DNA of 47,248 nucleotides from Priapulus caudatus (Eukaryota; Priapulida; Priapulimorpha; Priapulimorphida; Priapulidae). Position numbers and translations under genes: made by a program. The notes under the pieces were generated by a model that did not search any database, was not told the DNA's origin, and worked only from the letters and a program-made list of their open reading frames with translations. Shown here piece by piece: positions 33,374 through 43,654 of the stretch (within the stretch, counting starts at the first letter, position 1; each line of letters begins with the position of its first letter). The DNA lies in the NCBI RefSeq assembly GCF_000485595.1, contig NW_014577190.1, positions 314,749 through 361,996 on the forward strand. Reading direction: 5' to 3'.

Positions 33374-33714
33374 GATTACGTCACCGCAAATAGTAGAAAT
33401 AAAAAAAATATTTCCACTTTTTCACAAAATATAAGTGATTCTGTTCACTTTTTATGGTTAAATTGCTGCATTATACTTCCTATTTTACTATATTGTTCGA
33501 TGTGAACATACACCCGTGACTCATACATAGCCCATAGCAAGCAATTAATGTCAGGAACATAGTATCAAATCGTCCAGGTTTTTTTTATTTTTAACTAGTT
33601 GAGAAACAATCTTATCAGGTAAGAATTTGACGATACGTTAGTACTTACTTTTAATGTAAAAAAATGGCAACAAAAATTTTACAAATTTTACCATGGAAAA
33701 TTCGTGACGTAGTC
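33374..33714 (-). mobile_element. TACGTCAC-ended MITE, copy 2
   Basis: Ends are GATTACGTCAC and GTGACGTAGTC. The body is the reverse complement of 10183-10546 with many substitutions and small indels. An open frame starting at 33664 crosses its end and is not a gene. Confidence 0.85.
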
Positions 33715-34607
33715 AATTTAATACAATCTCATATCGGTTTTGTTACAGTTGGCATTTCGATTTCTATTGAATCTGTTGGTTTAGGTGCCAGTTACATACA
33801 AACTGGGTACTGGCTTACTCAATCAGAACATATTAGTCAGGTTATACTAACTGCAATTTAGGACTTCAATAGTGAATACAAAAGTACCTTGCTATCACAG
33901 TGACCGGTGAATTTTAACCTGTTGACTGCCAGTCATGCGCAATTCCTGAAAAGTCCGAATTTCTCTCCTTACTCTGCCAAACACCCCCGAGTAATAACAT
34001 TGGTTGCTCCTGCCTGCACCGCGGATTCGCTTCACAACGCACGCGCAGGTGTATGTAATCAGCAGGTAGTGATGCTAGATCGTACGAAGTGTCCGTAAGG
34101 GTGAACTGCAGGTTACCAGTATCATCGGCTTATAGTTATATTACCTTCGCGTTGCTGTCCTAAATGCGCTACCTACTCAATTCCGACGTATAATTTCCAT
34201 TCTATGCAATGCACCTGTCATAACTGGGCGCACATCTTTTTCATTGTGGCTCCACTTCTATAAACCCTGGGCCTAATACTGCCAACCTTTTATCGTTTTC
34301 TAAAATTCAGTAAGTTAGCTGTAGGAAATGACACTGATCACTTTAAAGGCATATTTGCATGATCCTTGCTCATAAACGCTTAATCCGAATAAAATATAGC
34401 GAAATATTGAAATATAGTCTCACTTCACAGTGGCTATACCACTGATTACACTAACTTGAAAAACACTAAGATTTTGTGCAGTTATAGCATAGAAAATTGG
34501 ATATGAACACATCGTAACACGACGAAAATAACATCGAGTCGCAAGATTTGTTAAATGTGTCAACTTGTAATTTGTCGGTGCAAACAAGATTGTCCGGGAA
34601 ACGTGTA
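33715..34607. other. Unassigned DNA
   Basis: Unique-looking sequence. Open frames at 33907-34098 and 34420-34629 have no recognised domain. Confidence 0.45.
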
Positions 34608-35543
34608 ATGCTAGCCGCACACTATACAACCCGAGCGGGATCGGGAGGCTTACGTCTGGATCGGGAGGCTTTGCATCTGCATGGCTACCGACTGGTTTGA
34701 CACGATCGGGAGGCCATTTTGGGTCGATTCGAATTTTGAATCGGGAGCGGAGCGGGTCGTATAGTGTGCGAGGGTATACGACTCGACTCGGATAGTGTGC
34801 GTGGCCATCCGACCCGCCGCCGAGCGCTGAAGAAAATTAACCAATCACAGAGCAGCGCCATGGGAACCGCATTCGGTCAAAATGGCGGGGAAACACTCCC
34901 GACTCTTAGTACACGCTAAATCCGCTTGGAACGCCACGAGAGCGTCATGGTTAGCGCCGACTATAGTCACGTTCACACGGTCATGGTAATTGGCTCGAGC
35001 CAAATGGGCTAGATTTGGCTCGGGCCGGTTTAAGTCGGAGCGTTCACACGTATGCAAGTGAATACTGTCTGTCAAATTCAAATTCAAATTCAAATAAATT
35101 TTATTGCACAAATATCTCACAGATACTTTGGCAGTATGTCGCGAGATGGCGTTGTGTACGATTCAGAGTGTTTACTTACGTTCCGAGTTCAATTATCAAT
35201 CTTGAAAACGTGCATCCTGATCAAATTTTTTTTATACCGTTTTGGACTTTATTTCGTCGAAGTACACGTTCAACACTCGCGGGATCTACCGCTCAACCGA
35301 TTCTACCGCTCTACCGCTCGCCGAAAGCTGGTGCTAAAATTTGGCTCGGGCCTGGTCCGCCGTTTTCGATGGCACCAAATCTGGCACGGGCCTAATTAGG
35401 CTCGGGCCAAAAACGTCCGTGTGAACGTGCCTTTTGAGTCGTACAGTGTGCGGGGGCCTCCCGATCGATCGGCTGCCGAGCGTATGGTGTGCGAGGGCTT
35501 ACGACTGCGGCCCGAGCAAAATCGTATAGTGTGCGGCTAGCAT
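34608..35543. mobile_element. 936-bp TIR element (ATGCTAGCCGCACACTATAC ends)
   Basis: ATGCTAGCCGCACACTATAC starts at 34608, and its exact reverse complement ends at 35543. Subterminal blocks (GATCGGGAGGC, CGCACACTATAC and variants) recur inside both ends. No transposase was recognised. A second element is nested at about 34968-35429. Confidence 0.82.
34968..35429. mobile_element. Nested TIR element (CACGTTCACACGG ends)
   Basis: CACGTTCACACGG at 34968-34980 is matched by its reverse complement at 35417-35429. GGCTCG(A/G)GCC motifs lie just inside both ends. The interior holds (AAATTC)n and AAATAAATTTTATTGCAC (35080-35115), the same tail as at 6772. So at least three insertion layers are present here. 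Confidence 0.78.
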
Positions 35544-36752
35544 AAGTCTATATGGACGATAGCTGGCGCTACTAAATGGTCCAAGATTAGAAGAAAAGGC
35601 AGTGGCAATCGAACGAGTTCGAAACTTGGACGTTTTGGTGAATACGAGGGTTCTAATACATTTCATCGTTACTCTACGGTTTCTGTTACTCAAGCAATAA
35701 CGGTAGTTATCATAAAAGTGGGGGAAAACGCTAGATTTTTTTAGCAAAGTTGACAGATAATAATCGGGTCAATAATAATAATAAGACAATAATCAGGTCA
35801 GCCACTTTTATAATTGTGCGACTGCAGCATGAAATTTGCCTGAAATGACGGTGGCTTTTCTCTCCTAATGAGACCTAGCTTACGTTACATCAACCTTATT
35901 CACTATGTTATTAGGTCTATTTGATTATTACGAGGTTAAACAGATATATAATCATTGGAATAATAAAGGAGTGGAGACTGTGTCTAAGATCTATGCCCAT
36001 GCACTAATCTAGATGCCTTTGGGCTCTGTCTTCGGTCAAAGTTTACTGATATAAAACAAACACTACTGTATGGGCGTTAAACCAAAATTTATTTACAGTC
36101 TTTCGATTTAAAATCGTTGAGAAGACGATGGTCTGATTCTTGGTGGCGTAGTTGTTGCGGCATGTTTGATCGTTTAGAATCTGTTACTAACTAAGTGACT
36201 TACTTATCAATTCCTCAATTAGTTGTATAGTCTACGTAAATCAAAGTGGCGTTATTTCTCTCCTGTTGTCTGCCAAACAGGATGTTCGCACCAGACAACG
36301 TCTGCGTTGCTGCAATGGTGCCAATTGCTGCAATATTCTCAAGTATAGTCCTTACTGTGTACTACATTGATATATTATAATCCGTATTAACGAAGCTCAT
36401 GAAATTTGTCGTAGCATTTCCTACAGTAGGAATCGTGAAGATGGCAGTACCTTATTATAATAATTGATAAAATAAGTGGAGAGCGACAGAAAAATGATAC
36501 GGATTCGCGAAAAATGAATAGAGCGCCAAAAATAGCTGACTGCCGAGCGTTGTTTATTTTGTCTTATACGGTACGCCTAGCCATTGATTTACTGTATGGA
36601 ATCAAATGGGGATATACATGGCGTCTTCCGGATACGCATGCACCTTTATATCTATTTCTATGCCCGTTGTAACTCATTACAATATGTCGTCTAACCTAAC
36701 CTCATACTTATTAAATTACGCAGGATAAAATCAGGAGATGTGATGCATAATT
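35544..36752. other. AT-rich DNA, no supported feature
   Basis: I see no domain-bearing frame or structured repeat here. GGATAAAATCAGGAG at about 36723 repeats a string found at the 11634 palindrome. Confidence 0.5.
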
Positions 36753-37090
36753 GTATCCCCCGCGACGAAGTCGGCGGGGATACTATGGTTTCATGTCTCC
36801 CCAGCCGCCGCCGCCGTTCGGTCTGCCGCAGAGAATTTCCCTTCCGCTCTATAACTCGACCCCTAATTGACCTAGCGTGACCAAACTTGGTATACTTACA
36901 CATCTTGGGAAGAAGGTGTGCAGAGTACCAAAACCAGGTCACTGCGACCTTTATTTGACCTTTACCTTGACCTTGATCATATTTCAGTTTCTCTCTATAA
37001 CTCGGCCCCTAATTGACCTAGCGCGACCAAACTTCGTATACTTACACATTTTGGGGAGAACACGGGGGATACATGTAGTTGGCGACAACT
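36753..37090 (+). repeat. Hairpin-headed dispersed repeat with internal 146-bp duplication
   Basis: It starts with the hairpin GTATCCCCCGCGAC GAA GTCGGCGGGGATAC (36753-36783). CTCTATAACTCG...CCCCTAATTGACCTAGCG occurs at 36847 and again at 36993, each followed by GACCAAACTT and TATACTTACACAT. The hairpin loop GACGAAGTC is the same as in the repeat at 10696. No coding frame. Confidence 0.75.
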
Positions 37091-37328
37091 GCCCTTTCTA
37101 GTTTCCATTTGATTTTTCTTGTTAAAACATAGAAATCTACATTGAAGCAACGATACAGTTTTTCTTCATTGCTATATAGACTGCTTAACTTGGTTCATAA
37201 GCAATAAACACCATTATGTGAATGTGTCATTAAATTACCTTGATTTATTTCTTGATAATGCGTCTCGTGGTTGCTGTAGTCAGCTAACTATAGGCATCAA
37301 TTATACTTGTACTGTTACTGTAGGGTAA

Positions 37329-37768
37329 AGCTGGCCCCGGTTTACACTATCAACATTTTCTTGAAAAGTTGACGAGCTGATAAACTTTTCAACTAATCAA
37401 CTGAAAAGCGGCAGTGCATACGTAAAATTGAGCGCTCAACTGGTTGAGAGATTAGAACATGTTCTATTCTCTAAACTTTTGGTCAGCGAGTTGATAAGTT
37501 TTTGCCACTCGGCCACTCCGATAATAGCAAACAGGGTGTATACGTGTCCCTCCAACCAGGTGGAGAGCGCATTTTTGCTATCGGCGCCATTCTGGCGCGA
37601 ATTAATACGCGTATCCACGTCGCCCCGCGCGCACACTGCAGCTCAAATGTTGAAACGTTTGTCGACTTGCTGTCGATAACGTAAAAACTTTAAACATTTG
37701 ATAGAAAGGTTGACAGAACGTTGAAAAACTTGTCAACTCGTCGACTTTTTCATAGTGTAAACCCAGCT
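37329..37768. mobile_element. MITE with GGTTTACACTAT terminal repeats
   Basis: The left end AGCTGGCCCCGGTTTACACT and the right end (inverse: AGCTGGGTTTACACTATG) match apart from a small insertion. AAAGTTGAC/GTCAACT-type motifs recur inside both arms. Overlapping open frames at 37428-37684 carry no domain. Confidence 0.78.
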
Positions 37769-38220
37769 CAAAACCAGTGACAAGCGCAACTGTGGCGGAA
37801 CGTGTGGACAAACTTTGAAATAGCTACGCTTCGAATTGCCCAGCATGGTCGGTCGAGCTATGTACTAGTATCTTGCAGCATATCATACACAGTCAGTGGT
37901 TTTAAATGTTTGAATTTTGAGCTTGCATGTGATCTTATATATATCACTATTATGAATGAGAAAATGAAATCCCCGGAAGCACAACACAAATCACAGTAAT
38001 AGTGAGTAAACCTCAAAAAGGCCTCACGGATGCCAATTGTTATGATGCTTGCAAGATTTGGCAGGTAGGTGTTACTACTGTGGTTGTGTTTACGTATCCA
38101 CATTCCCAGCTTTAGATGTAGAGGAATCGCTGTCAGATCTATAAATAACACGCACGAAACAGTAACGGTTCTTCATTCGGTGGCATTGCGATTCGATGAT
38201 TGATAGCTGTTCGGGTGCCG

Positions 38221-38223
<3 letters not shown>
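37769..38223. other. Unassigned DNA
   Basis: No supported gene. A 97-codon minus-strand open frame at 37858-38151 has no recognised domain. Confidence 0.5.
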
Positions 38224-38262
<39 letters not shown>

Positions 38263-38320
38263 AGAGCCTTCTTAGGCCTTCTTAATACGCTCTTGTGTGT
38301 GTATATATATATATATATCT
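38224..38320. repeat. (TA)n microsatellite interrupted by CAAGAGC...GCTCTTG
   Basis: TA repeats (38224-38260) are followed by a 35-bp segment with CAAGAGC/GCTCTTG ends (38261-38295). Then GT and TA repeats continue to about 38320. The layout parallels 20311-20426. Confidence 0.75.
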
Positions 38321-38387
38321 GCTTATAAGACGCTGTATTAGACGCACCACAAATTTAGAAGACGATAATCTGTAAAAGTGGCTAACG

Positions 38388-38577
38388 CTCCATTAGGAGG
38401 GTTCCCAACTTTGATATCATGAATGATTAATGATTGATAATTCTAACCCTAACCCTAATCCTAACCCTAATTAAATGACATTAAACCACAAACTAATATA
38501 TGAACGCATATCATATATATATATATATGTTATTATGACCATTAATGACATTAAAGTTGGGAACACTCCTAATGGAG
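38388..38577. mobile_element. Foldback element 3 with telomere-like core
   Basis: The 25-bp arms at 38388-38412 (CTCCATTAGGAGGGTTCCCA...) and 38553-38577 are inverted copies with one mismatch, and weaker pairing extends inward. The core has CTAACCCTAACCCTAATCC and more CTAACCC at 38443-38472. No coding sequence. Confidence 0.88.
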
Positions 38578-38589
38578 TATCACCCGGAA

Positions 38590-38837
38590 AAGTGAAGATA
38601 AGTGACCGAGAGAAGGTAGAGGAGGTAGAGGAGAGAACGTAAGTGACCGAGAGAAGGTAGAGAAGGTAGAGGAGGTAGAGAAGAGAACGTAAGTGACCGA
38701 GAGAAAATAGAGTAGGTAGAGGAGAGAAGGTAGTGACCGAGAGAAGGTAGAGGAGGTAGAGGAGAGAAGGTAAGTGACAGGGATAAGGTAGAAGAGGTAG
38801 AGGAGAGAAGGTAAGTGACCGAGAGAAGGTAGAGAAG
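38590..38837. repeat. GA-rich minisatellite (AAGTGACCGAGAGAAGGTAG)
   Basis: About six units of 40-50 bp start with AAGTGACCGAGAGA at about 38600, 38640, 38690, 38731, 38771 and 38814, joined by GGTAGAGGAGGTAGAGGAGA. It directly abuts the end of a BEL/Pao LTR. The same minisatellite abuts the other LTR copy at 43655. Confidence 0.88.
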
Positions 38838-39104
38838 TGTTGCGAAATCTTAAATCTCGCCTGTGCCAGTTCTATCATCTATGTTATATCGCACACTCTA
38901 TCATTGATACTAAACACTCTAAATATATATATATATCACTCATGGGTTTATTTAATATACACACTTCGTACAGTCACTCTACTTTCCTTGCATTAACACT
39001 CTCTACAACCTTCTCCGTCAACACTCTTTTCCAATCTCCCTTCCCTATCTTGCGTTCCCCGTACCACACTCACTCCGCCGCGAAAACTCGAACTCACACA
39101 CAAT
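38838..39104 (-). mobile_element. BEL/Pao 3' LTR, first part (copy A, split)
   Basis: It starts TGTTGCGAAATCTTAAATC at 38838 and follows the intact LTR at 43158-43429 closely, then stops at CACACACAAT. The remaining ~218 bp of the LTR lie at 45297-45514, beyond a 6.2-kb insertion. Orientation is minus, from its adjacent polypurine tract and pol. Confidence 0.88.
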
Positions 39105-39161
39105 AGGCGCGTTCACACTGGCGGGAATTAGCGGGATGCAAATCTCGGTTTTTGCATTTTT

Positions 39162-39480
39162 AGCTCACCTTGACATCGTCAAGTTGAGCTATTGCCATGG
39201 GTCGTCGTCCGTCGTACGTCCGTCCGTCCGTCCGTCCGTCCGTCCGTCCGTCCGTCCGTCCGTCCGTCCGTCCGTCCGTCCGTCCGTCCGTCCGTCCGTC
39301 AACATTTGGTTTCGGTCAACGATAACTCAGGAACCGTTTGACCCACATGTTTGAAATTGGGTGTAGTTGTTACTGCTATGCTCCCATATGGAACGTCCTA
39401 TTTTGAAGCACGCCAGTCGACGTACATTTTCGAGCCACGGCAATTTTTTGGCAAAAATGGGAATTGCCATTAGTCAGTTC
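39162..39480 (+). repeat. Hairpin/(CCGT)n dispersed repeat, copy 3
   Basis: The hairpin AGCTCACCTTGACATCGTCA (closing AGTTGAGCT at 39190) is followed by a pure (CCGT)n run at 39219-39300. GTCAACATTTGG and AACCGTTTGACCCACATGTT come next. It aligns with 16106-16380. The frame with PSVR repeats is a microsatellite artefact. AAGCAAGCCGTGGCT is repeated about four times just beyond (39518-39580). Confidence 0.85.
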
Positions 39481-39944
39481 AGGTTCAACGGAAACTACGC
39501 GAATATGATTCCGCGCTAAGCAAGCCGGAGCAATCGCGGCTAAGCAAGCCGTGGCTAAGCAAGCCGTGGCTAAGCAAGCCGCGTATATTTTAGCGTGTGA
39601 ACGCAACTAAACTCCTCGTGTGAACGCAGCATATAATTCTGACAAGAACAGGAACAATGTAATAGTGTATTATACACACAATGATTAACATCACCGAAAT
39701 GTTCTGCTTTCAATTGCCATCTTGGTGCTCAACCTGTCTTGACTTGCCAAAACCAGAGTGACAAGATGTCAATTGCTAGTACTGGAAACACTTCTTGAAG
39801 AAAACTAACACCTAAAATCCAAATGCTCGACTATAACAGTCCAAGAGTTCACTATTAACACCTAAAAATCCACTGCTTAATTCTGATTAACAGTCAAAGA
39901 GTTCACTCATACAGATTAGTCTGCATCATCTCATATGATCTATT

Positions 39945-40200
39945 CCAACTTGATAGTATCAGGTAATTCAAAGTAGTATTGGTCACGTTTATTAACACGT
40001 GGCTGTCCAAGCTTAGAAACAATGCATTCCACACCAACTGTATCGATGCATGTCCATCTCGTCCACAACGAAGTAGGTTTTGCCATGAGAATGCAAATAG
40101 ACAACATCATACTGCTCGTTTCTCCGAACACTACGGATTATTGCGACGAAATGCTTTGCTTTTCCAGCTGTAGTTACAAGTTTCAATATGACGTGGTCAC
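39945..40200 (-). pseudogene. C-terminal exon fragment of a dispersed lysine-rich gene
   Basis: Minus strand, after the acceptor TTTTTTACTGCAG|GC. It encodes YQVGDHVILKLVTTAGKAKH then FVAIIRSVRRNEQYDVVYL. After a frame change near 40060-40080 it continues IVSKLGQPRVNKRDQYYFEL. I recognise this from memory as the C-terminal module of an uncharacterised, high-copy animal gene family often annotated only as hypothetical. It probably pairs with the exon at 40471-40827. The frameshift marks it as broken. Confidence 0.5.
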
Positions 40201-40470
40201 CAACTTGATAGCCTGCAGTAAAAAAGTACATGAAGTTAAAAATCCAACCATTAATATTGTGTACCAGTACTACAGTATTCATGCCTAGAAATGTACTCAC
40301 CTTTATTGTGGCTTGTTTCATCATTAGCGTGTCTGTCATCTTTGTTCAAAAGCAGATCGTCTGCTGTCGAGTGCTCTCTCAGTTGACTTTCAGCTATAAG
40401 TAGACAAGTTAGAGTTGCATTCCAAAGGTAATGTTTTCGAGATCTAAAAACATTGGTTTAACTCACTCAT

Positions 40471-40827
40471 TTAAGTCTTTAAACCGTTTTTTTGGGGGTT
40501 CATCTTCTTCTCCAATGGCATGTTGACTTTTTTGCTGTGCTCTTCTATCGCTCTTATATGTTCAGCCCATTTTTTGCGCCGAATTTTTTTATCACTCTCT
40601 GACAAAGCCTTTATTGGAACATACTCTTTCTTCTTTCTAGCAGCATCTTTTTCCTTCAGTTCTTTGTATGCTTCGGGGTTGTCATTTTTCATCCTTTTCA
40701 AATATGCAGTTGACCTGCATGATTTTGTGAGTTCATCAGCTGGTCGTTTCCTGCGCAAATTGACTATGAGGTTAGTGCCACTCATGCTGTGCTTGGAGAA
40801 AGGCCTGAAATCAAAATCAAATAACAA
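40471..40827 (-). pseudogene. N-terminal exon of a dispersed lysine-rich gene
   Basis: Minus strand. The acceptor TTTTGATTTCAG|GCC precedes an ATG at 40785 (MSGTNLIVNLRRKRPADELT). A highly charged region follows: STAYLKRMKNDNPEAYKELK, EKDAARKKKEYVPIKALSES and DKKIRRKKWAEHIRAIEEH. The pattern resembles the N-terminal basic region of a high-copy uncharacterised animal protein family. It ends at a stop (40471) without the long middle part expected. A DNA-binding or transposon-accessory role would be inference only. Confidence 0.5.
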
Positions 40828-40869
40828 TCACATACACTGTAGCGCTTTTAATTAACCATTCCAGTATAA

Positions 40870-41179
40870 AAGTGATTTAAAATAGGCCTAGGAAATTGTT
40901 ACCCTGTATACTAAGTAATCTAGGCTTAAGTCTGTATAGTAAGCTACATTTCAGTTTCAGGGTTAGGGGGTATTACAGACCGGCCGCCACATTCCGGCGC
41001 TCAAAACTTTTAAGACTCAACTTTCATTTTGAACAAGGGGATGGGAGGCTCAGGGCTTAACTTCCATTATGGTGGGACATGCATAATAGGGAAGGGACTT
41101 CGTCAGGGAGGGAGGGCCAAACTACCAGTGTGGATGGGTGGGATTGGAAATGTGGGGGCTAGGGGTGGGGGGTGCACAT
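40870..41179. other. G-rich unassigned DNA
   Basis: Becomes strongly G-rich between 41080 and 41195 (GGGAGGGAGGG, GGGGGTGGGGGG). No coding feature. Confidence 0.5.
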
Positions 41180-41723
41180 GGGTTGGGGGGGGTTAAGTGC
41201 CTACTGACTCCAAATGTGTTACGTAAATAAGAAATTCATCTATAATACACATGATACAGTGCAGTTCTAATACTACAATACGGAAATTTACATTGCTTAC
41301 CTTGTAAATGTCAATGTTAAAAAATTATGTCCTCTCCTGCACAATGGGTCATGCAAGCTCACAGGAGCACCAGCCCTGAGCTTATGATTTCCTATGTATA
41401 AAACAGCTAAAGCATATGGTACTGGAGATCACCTCACACAATTCGAATCCAATCAGATCATCTCAGCACACAAACATTATACAATGTATCAATTTCCACA
41501 TTCTAATTGTTGTTGTTTTGCACTAACTGCACAGAATGACCTTCTAACCGGAACTGAACCCATGAAATCTTGTTTTTTAATCGTGTTCTGTCATAAATTA
41601 GTTTTCTGGCCTATCAGGTGTATTCAGTGTCATAAACAATTATGTTTATTAATCATATTAAATATCCTGTTCAGGAGAGGACATTTGCTTTAACAACATT
41701 TTTTGAATACACACCCCGCTTTG
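41180..41723 (+). repeat. ~550-bp duplicated segment, copy 1
   Basis: It runs from GGGTTGGGGGGGGTTAAGTG to ACACACCCCGCTTTG and is near-identical to 43903-44454. Within it TGTCCTCTCCTG and CAGGAGAGGACA form 12-bp inverted repeats about 340 bp apart. Open frames conserved between the copies are short and unassigned. Confidence 0.9.
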
Positions 41724-41948
41724 ATAAAAATCCAAAAAACCTGGACGATTTGAATTAATGTTTTCAACATTAATTGCTTGCTATGGGCTATGTATGGGTT
41801 ACGAGTGTATGTTCACATCGAACAATAAAGTAAAATAAGAAGTATAATGCAGCAATTTAACCATAAAATGTGAACAGAATTGCTAATATTTTATGAAAAA
41901 GTGGAAATATTTTTTTTATTTTTTAGTATTTACGGTGACGTAATCACT
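41724..41948 (+). mobile_element. TACGTCAC-ended MITE, copy 3 (5' truncated)
   Basis: It begins at AAAAATCCAAAAAACCTGGA, about 135 bp into the family, and ends GGTGACGTAATCAC. It lies exactly at the junction between the duplicated segment and the truncated gag. Confidence 0.85.
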
Positions 41949-41960
41949 TTAAAACAATTT

Positions 41961-42930
41961 TCATGAGCATGCACGCTCGACCAAACAAAATGCACATATA
42001 TTGTCTCTGTCTCGTCCCATGAACAATGCACTTGCTGTCGAGGGAAGCTGTCCCCATCGCTGATTCTCTCTTCCCGGTCGGTCCGTCTGGCTCACTCTTT
42101 GTGGTGGCTGCACATGATGTTCCTCTCGCAGTGCTACTTCTCTCCTTAAGGCTTCGAGCATATCTTCTATTGACCAGTCTAGATATTCACTTCCTCGCGT
42201 AATGGTCAGTCTTAACGGCACCGGTAGCTTCTCCACGATCGCAGGCACAACTATACTCGAATACGTTTCTTCCGGGAGGCCCAACGCCTTCATCCTCTAT
42301 AGTGCGTTTCGACTGTATCACACAAGCCTCTCAGCCGCACGGTATCACTCTCACTGAATACCGGTGCAACGTTCAGGAGTTCGTTCACGTGCGCTCGTTG
42401 TATGATATTCTTCTTCCCATATCGTTCCTTCAACAGTTCTACTGCAGCTTGATAATTCGCGCTAGTTAATGTGAACCCCGCAATCGCAGATTTCGTAGGT
42501 TCTTCCACCAGTCCTCGCAAATATGTGAATTTATCCACTGACAAGCATTCATTTCCATGAATGGCGCTCTCGTAACAGTCCCAAAATCCTTGCCATTCGT
42601 GTACTTTTCCGTTGAACTTCCTTACCTCTAGCTTAGGTAATTTAGGCCTCACTGCCCTTGCAGACGATACTGGGCGCAACTCCGATACTGGCTATGCGTT
42701 GCTCCTTGTTCCTCTCGCTCATTTGGAACCAGCTGCCATCCATGTATCCTTGAAATCATGTCTTTCAATTTTACTCTGAACGTGCCAGCTTCTTCCACTT
42801 CTACTTCTATATCCATGTCTTCTTTCTCACTCATTATCTCCAGGATCTCTTCGTCTAATCTCTGTACGGTAGCAAGCTTTTCTGTCAGCATTGCTTTATG
42901 TTGTGTTAACCTTCTCTCTGCCACTGTCAC
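41961..42930 (-). pseudogene. gag: BEL/Pao gag (DUF1759-type), frameshifted and truncated
   Basis: Minus strand from 42930. A coiled-coil-like N-terminus (LTQHKAMLTEKLATVQRLDE...) leads to the capsid-like region KLPKLEVRKFNGKVHEWQGF, the conserved opening of the gag-like domain, and on to VAPVFSESDTVRLRGLCDTV. At 42290 the frame shifts and continues MKALGLPEETYSSIVVPAI and WSIEDMLEALRREVALREEH. It breaks off at CAFCL, the start of the zinc knuckle, where the MITE follows. A second frame change lies near 42650-42680. Protease and RT are absent, so this copy is a 5' fragment. Confidence 0.87.
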
Positions 42931-43139
42931 TAGGCATACTAGTAGTAGTACTCTCCGTCATCCAAGTGCTGACTCTTGTCATGACTTTCTTGGCATAAGC
43001 TCTATGCCCTCCCCTCATCCTCTTCTTCTTCAATAGTTCTTCCATTGCGACAATGTATCGTTCACTCAGTTGCCGACGATCTGTCTATCCGGTCTATCCG
43101 GTCTATCACTTCGGTCTAACAATCTGATCTAACAATCCT

Positions 43140-43155
43140 CCGGCTCGAAGGACCA
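43140..43155 (-). other. Primer-binding site of BEL/Pao copy B
   Basis: Just inside the LTR, the minus strand reads TGGTCCTTCGAGCCGG two bases after the LTR end (...GCAACA CA). TGG complements a tRNA 3' CCA end, as required for minus-strand DNA priming. The tRNA species was not determined. Confidence 0.7.
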
Positions 43156-43157
43156 TG

Positions 43158-43654
43158 TGTTGCGAAATCTTAAATCTCGCCTGTGCCGGTTCTATCATCT
43201 ATGTTATATCGCACACTCTATCATTGATACACAGTGAACACTCGAAATATATATATATCACTCATGGGTTTATTTAATATACACACTCCGTACAGTCACT
43301 TTACTTTCCTTGCATTTAACACTCTCTACAACCTTCTCCGTCAACACTCTTTTCCAATCTCTCTTCCCTATCTTGCGTTCCCCGTACCACTCTCTCTCTC
43401 CGCCGGGAAAACCCGAACCCACACACAATGTATCCATTATCATAAACATCACATTATCGTTACAAAAAGTCACTCCCCCTACACGTCATCGCTCCCCAGC
43501 CGGCGCCGCCGCGCCGAACCGATTCTTCGAGACTTTTTCTTAGACATCATCCATATATACACATTCACAGTCTACAATCATCTGACATCATCAAGAGTAC
43601 ATATTCATACAATTATACATTATGCTATACGGTTATACATGATATTTCCCAACA
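43158..43654 (-). mobile_element. BEL/Pao 5' LTR, intact (copy B)
   Basis: 497 bp, reading TGTTGGGAAATATCATG to GATTTCGCAACA on the minus strand, with TG/CA ends. It matches the split LTR of copy A along its length. The primer-binding site lies on its inner side and a GA-rich minisatellite on its outer side. Confidence 0.9.

Noticed and set aside
33907-34098. LVAPAC string reminiscent of an LAP degron
   Set aside because: Context does not match LxxLAP and there is no splice support.
39136-39354. Open frame with PSVR repeats
   Set aside because: Translation of the (CCGT)n microsatellite.
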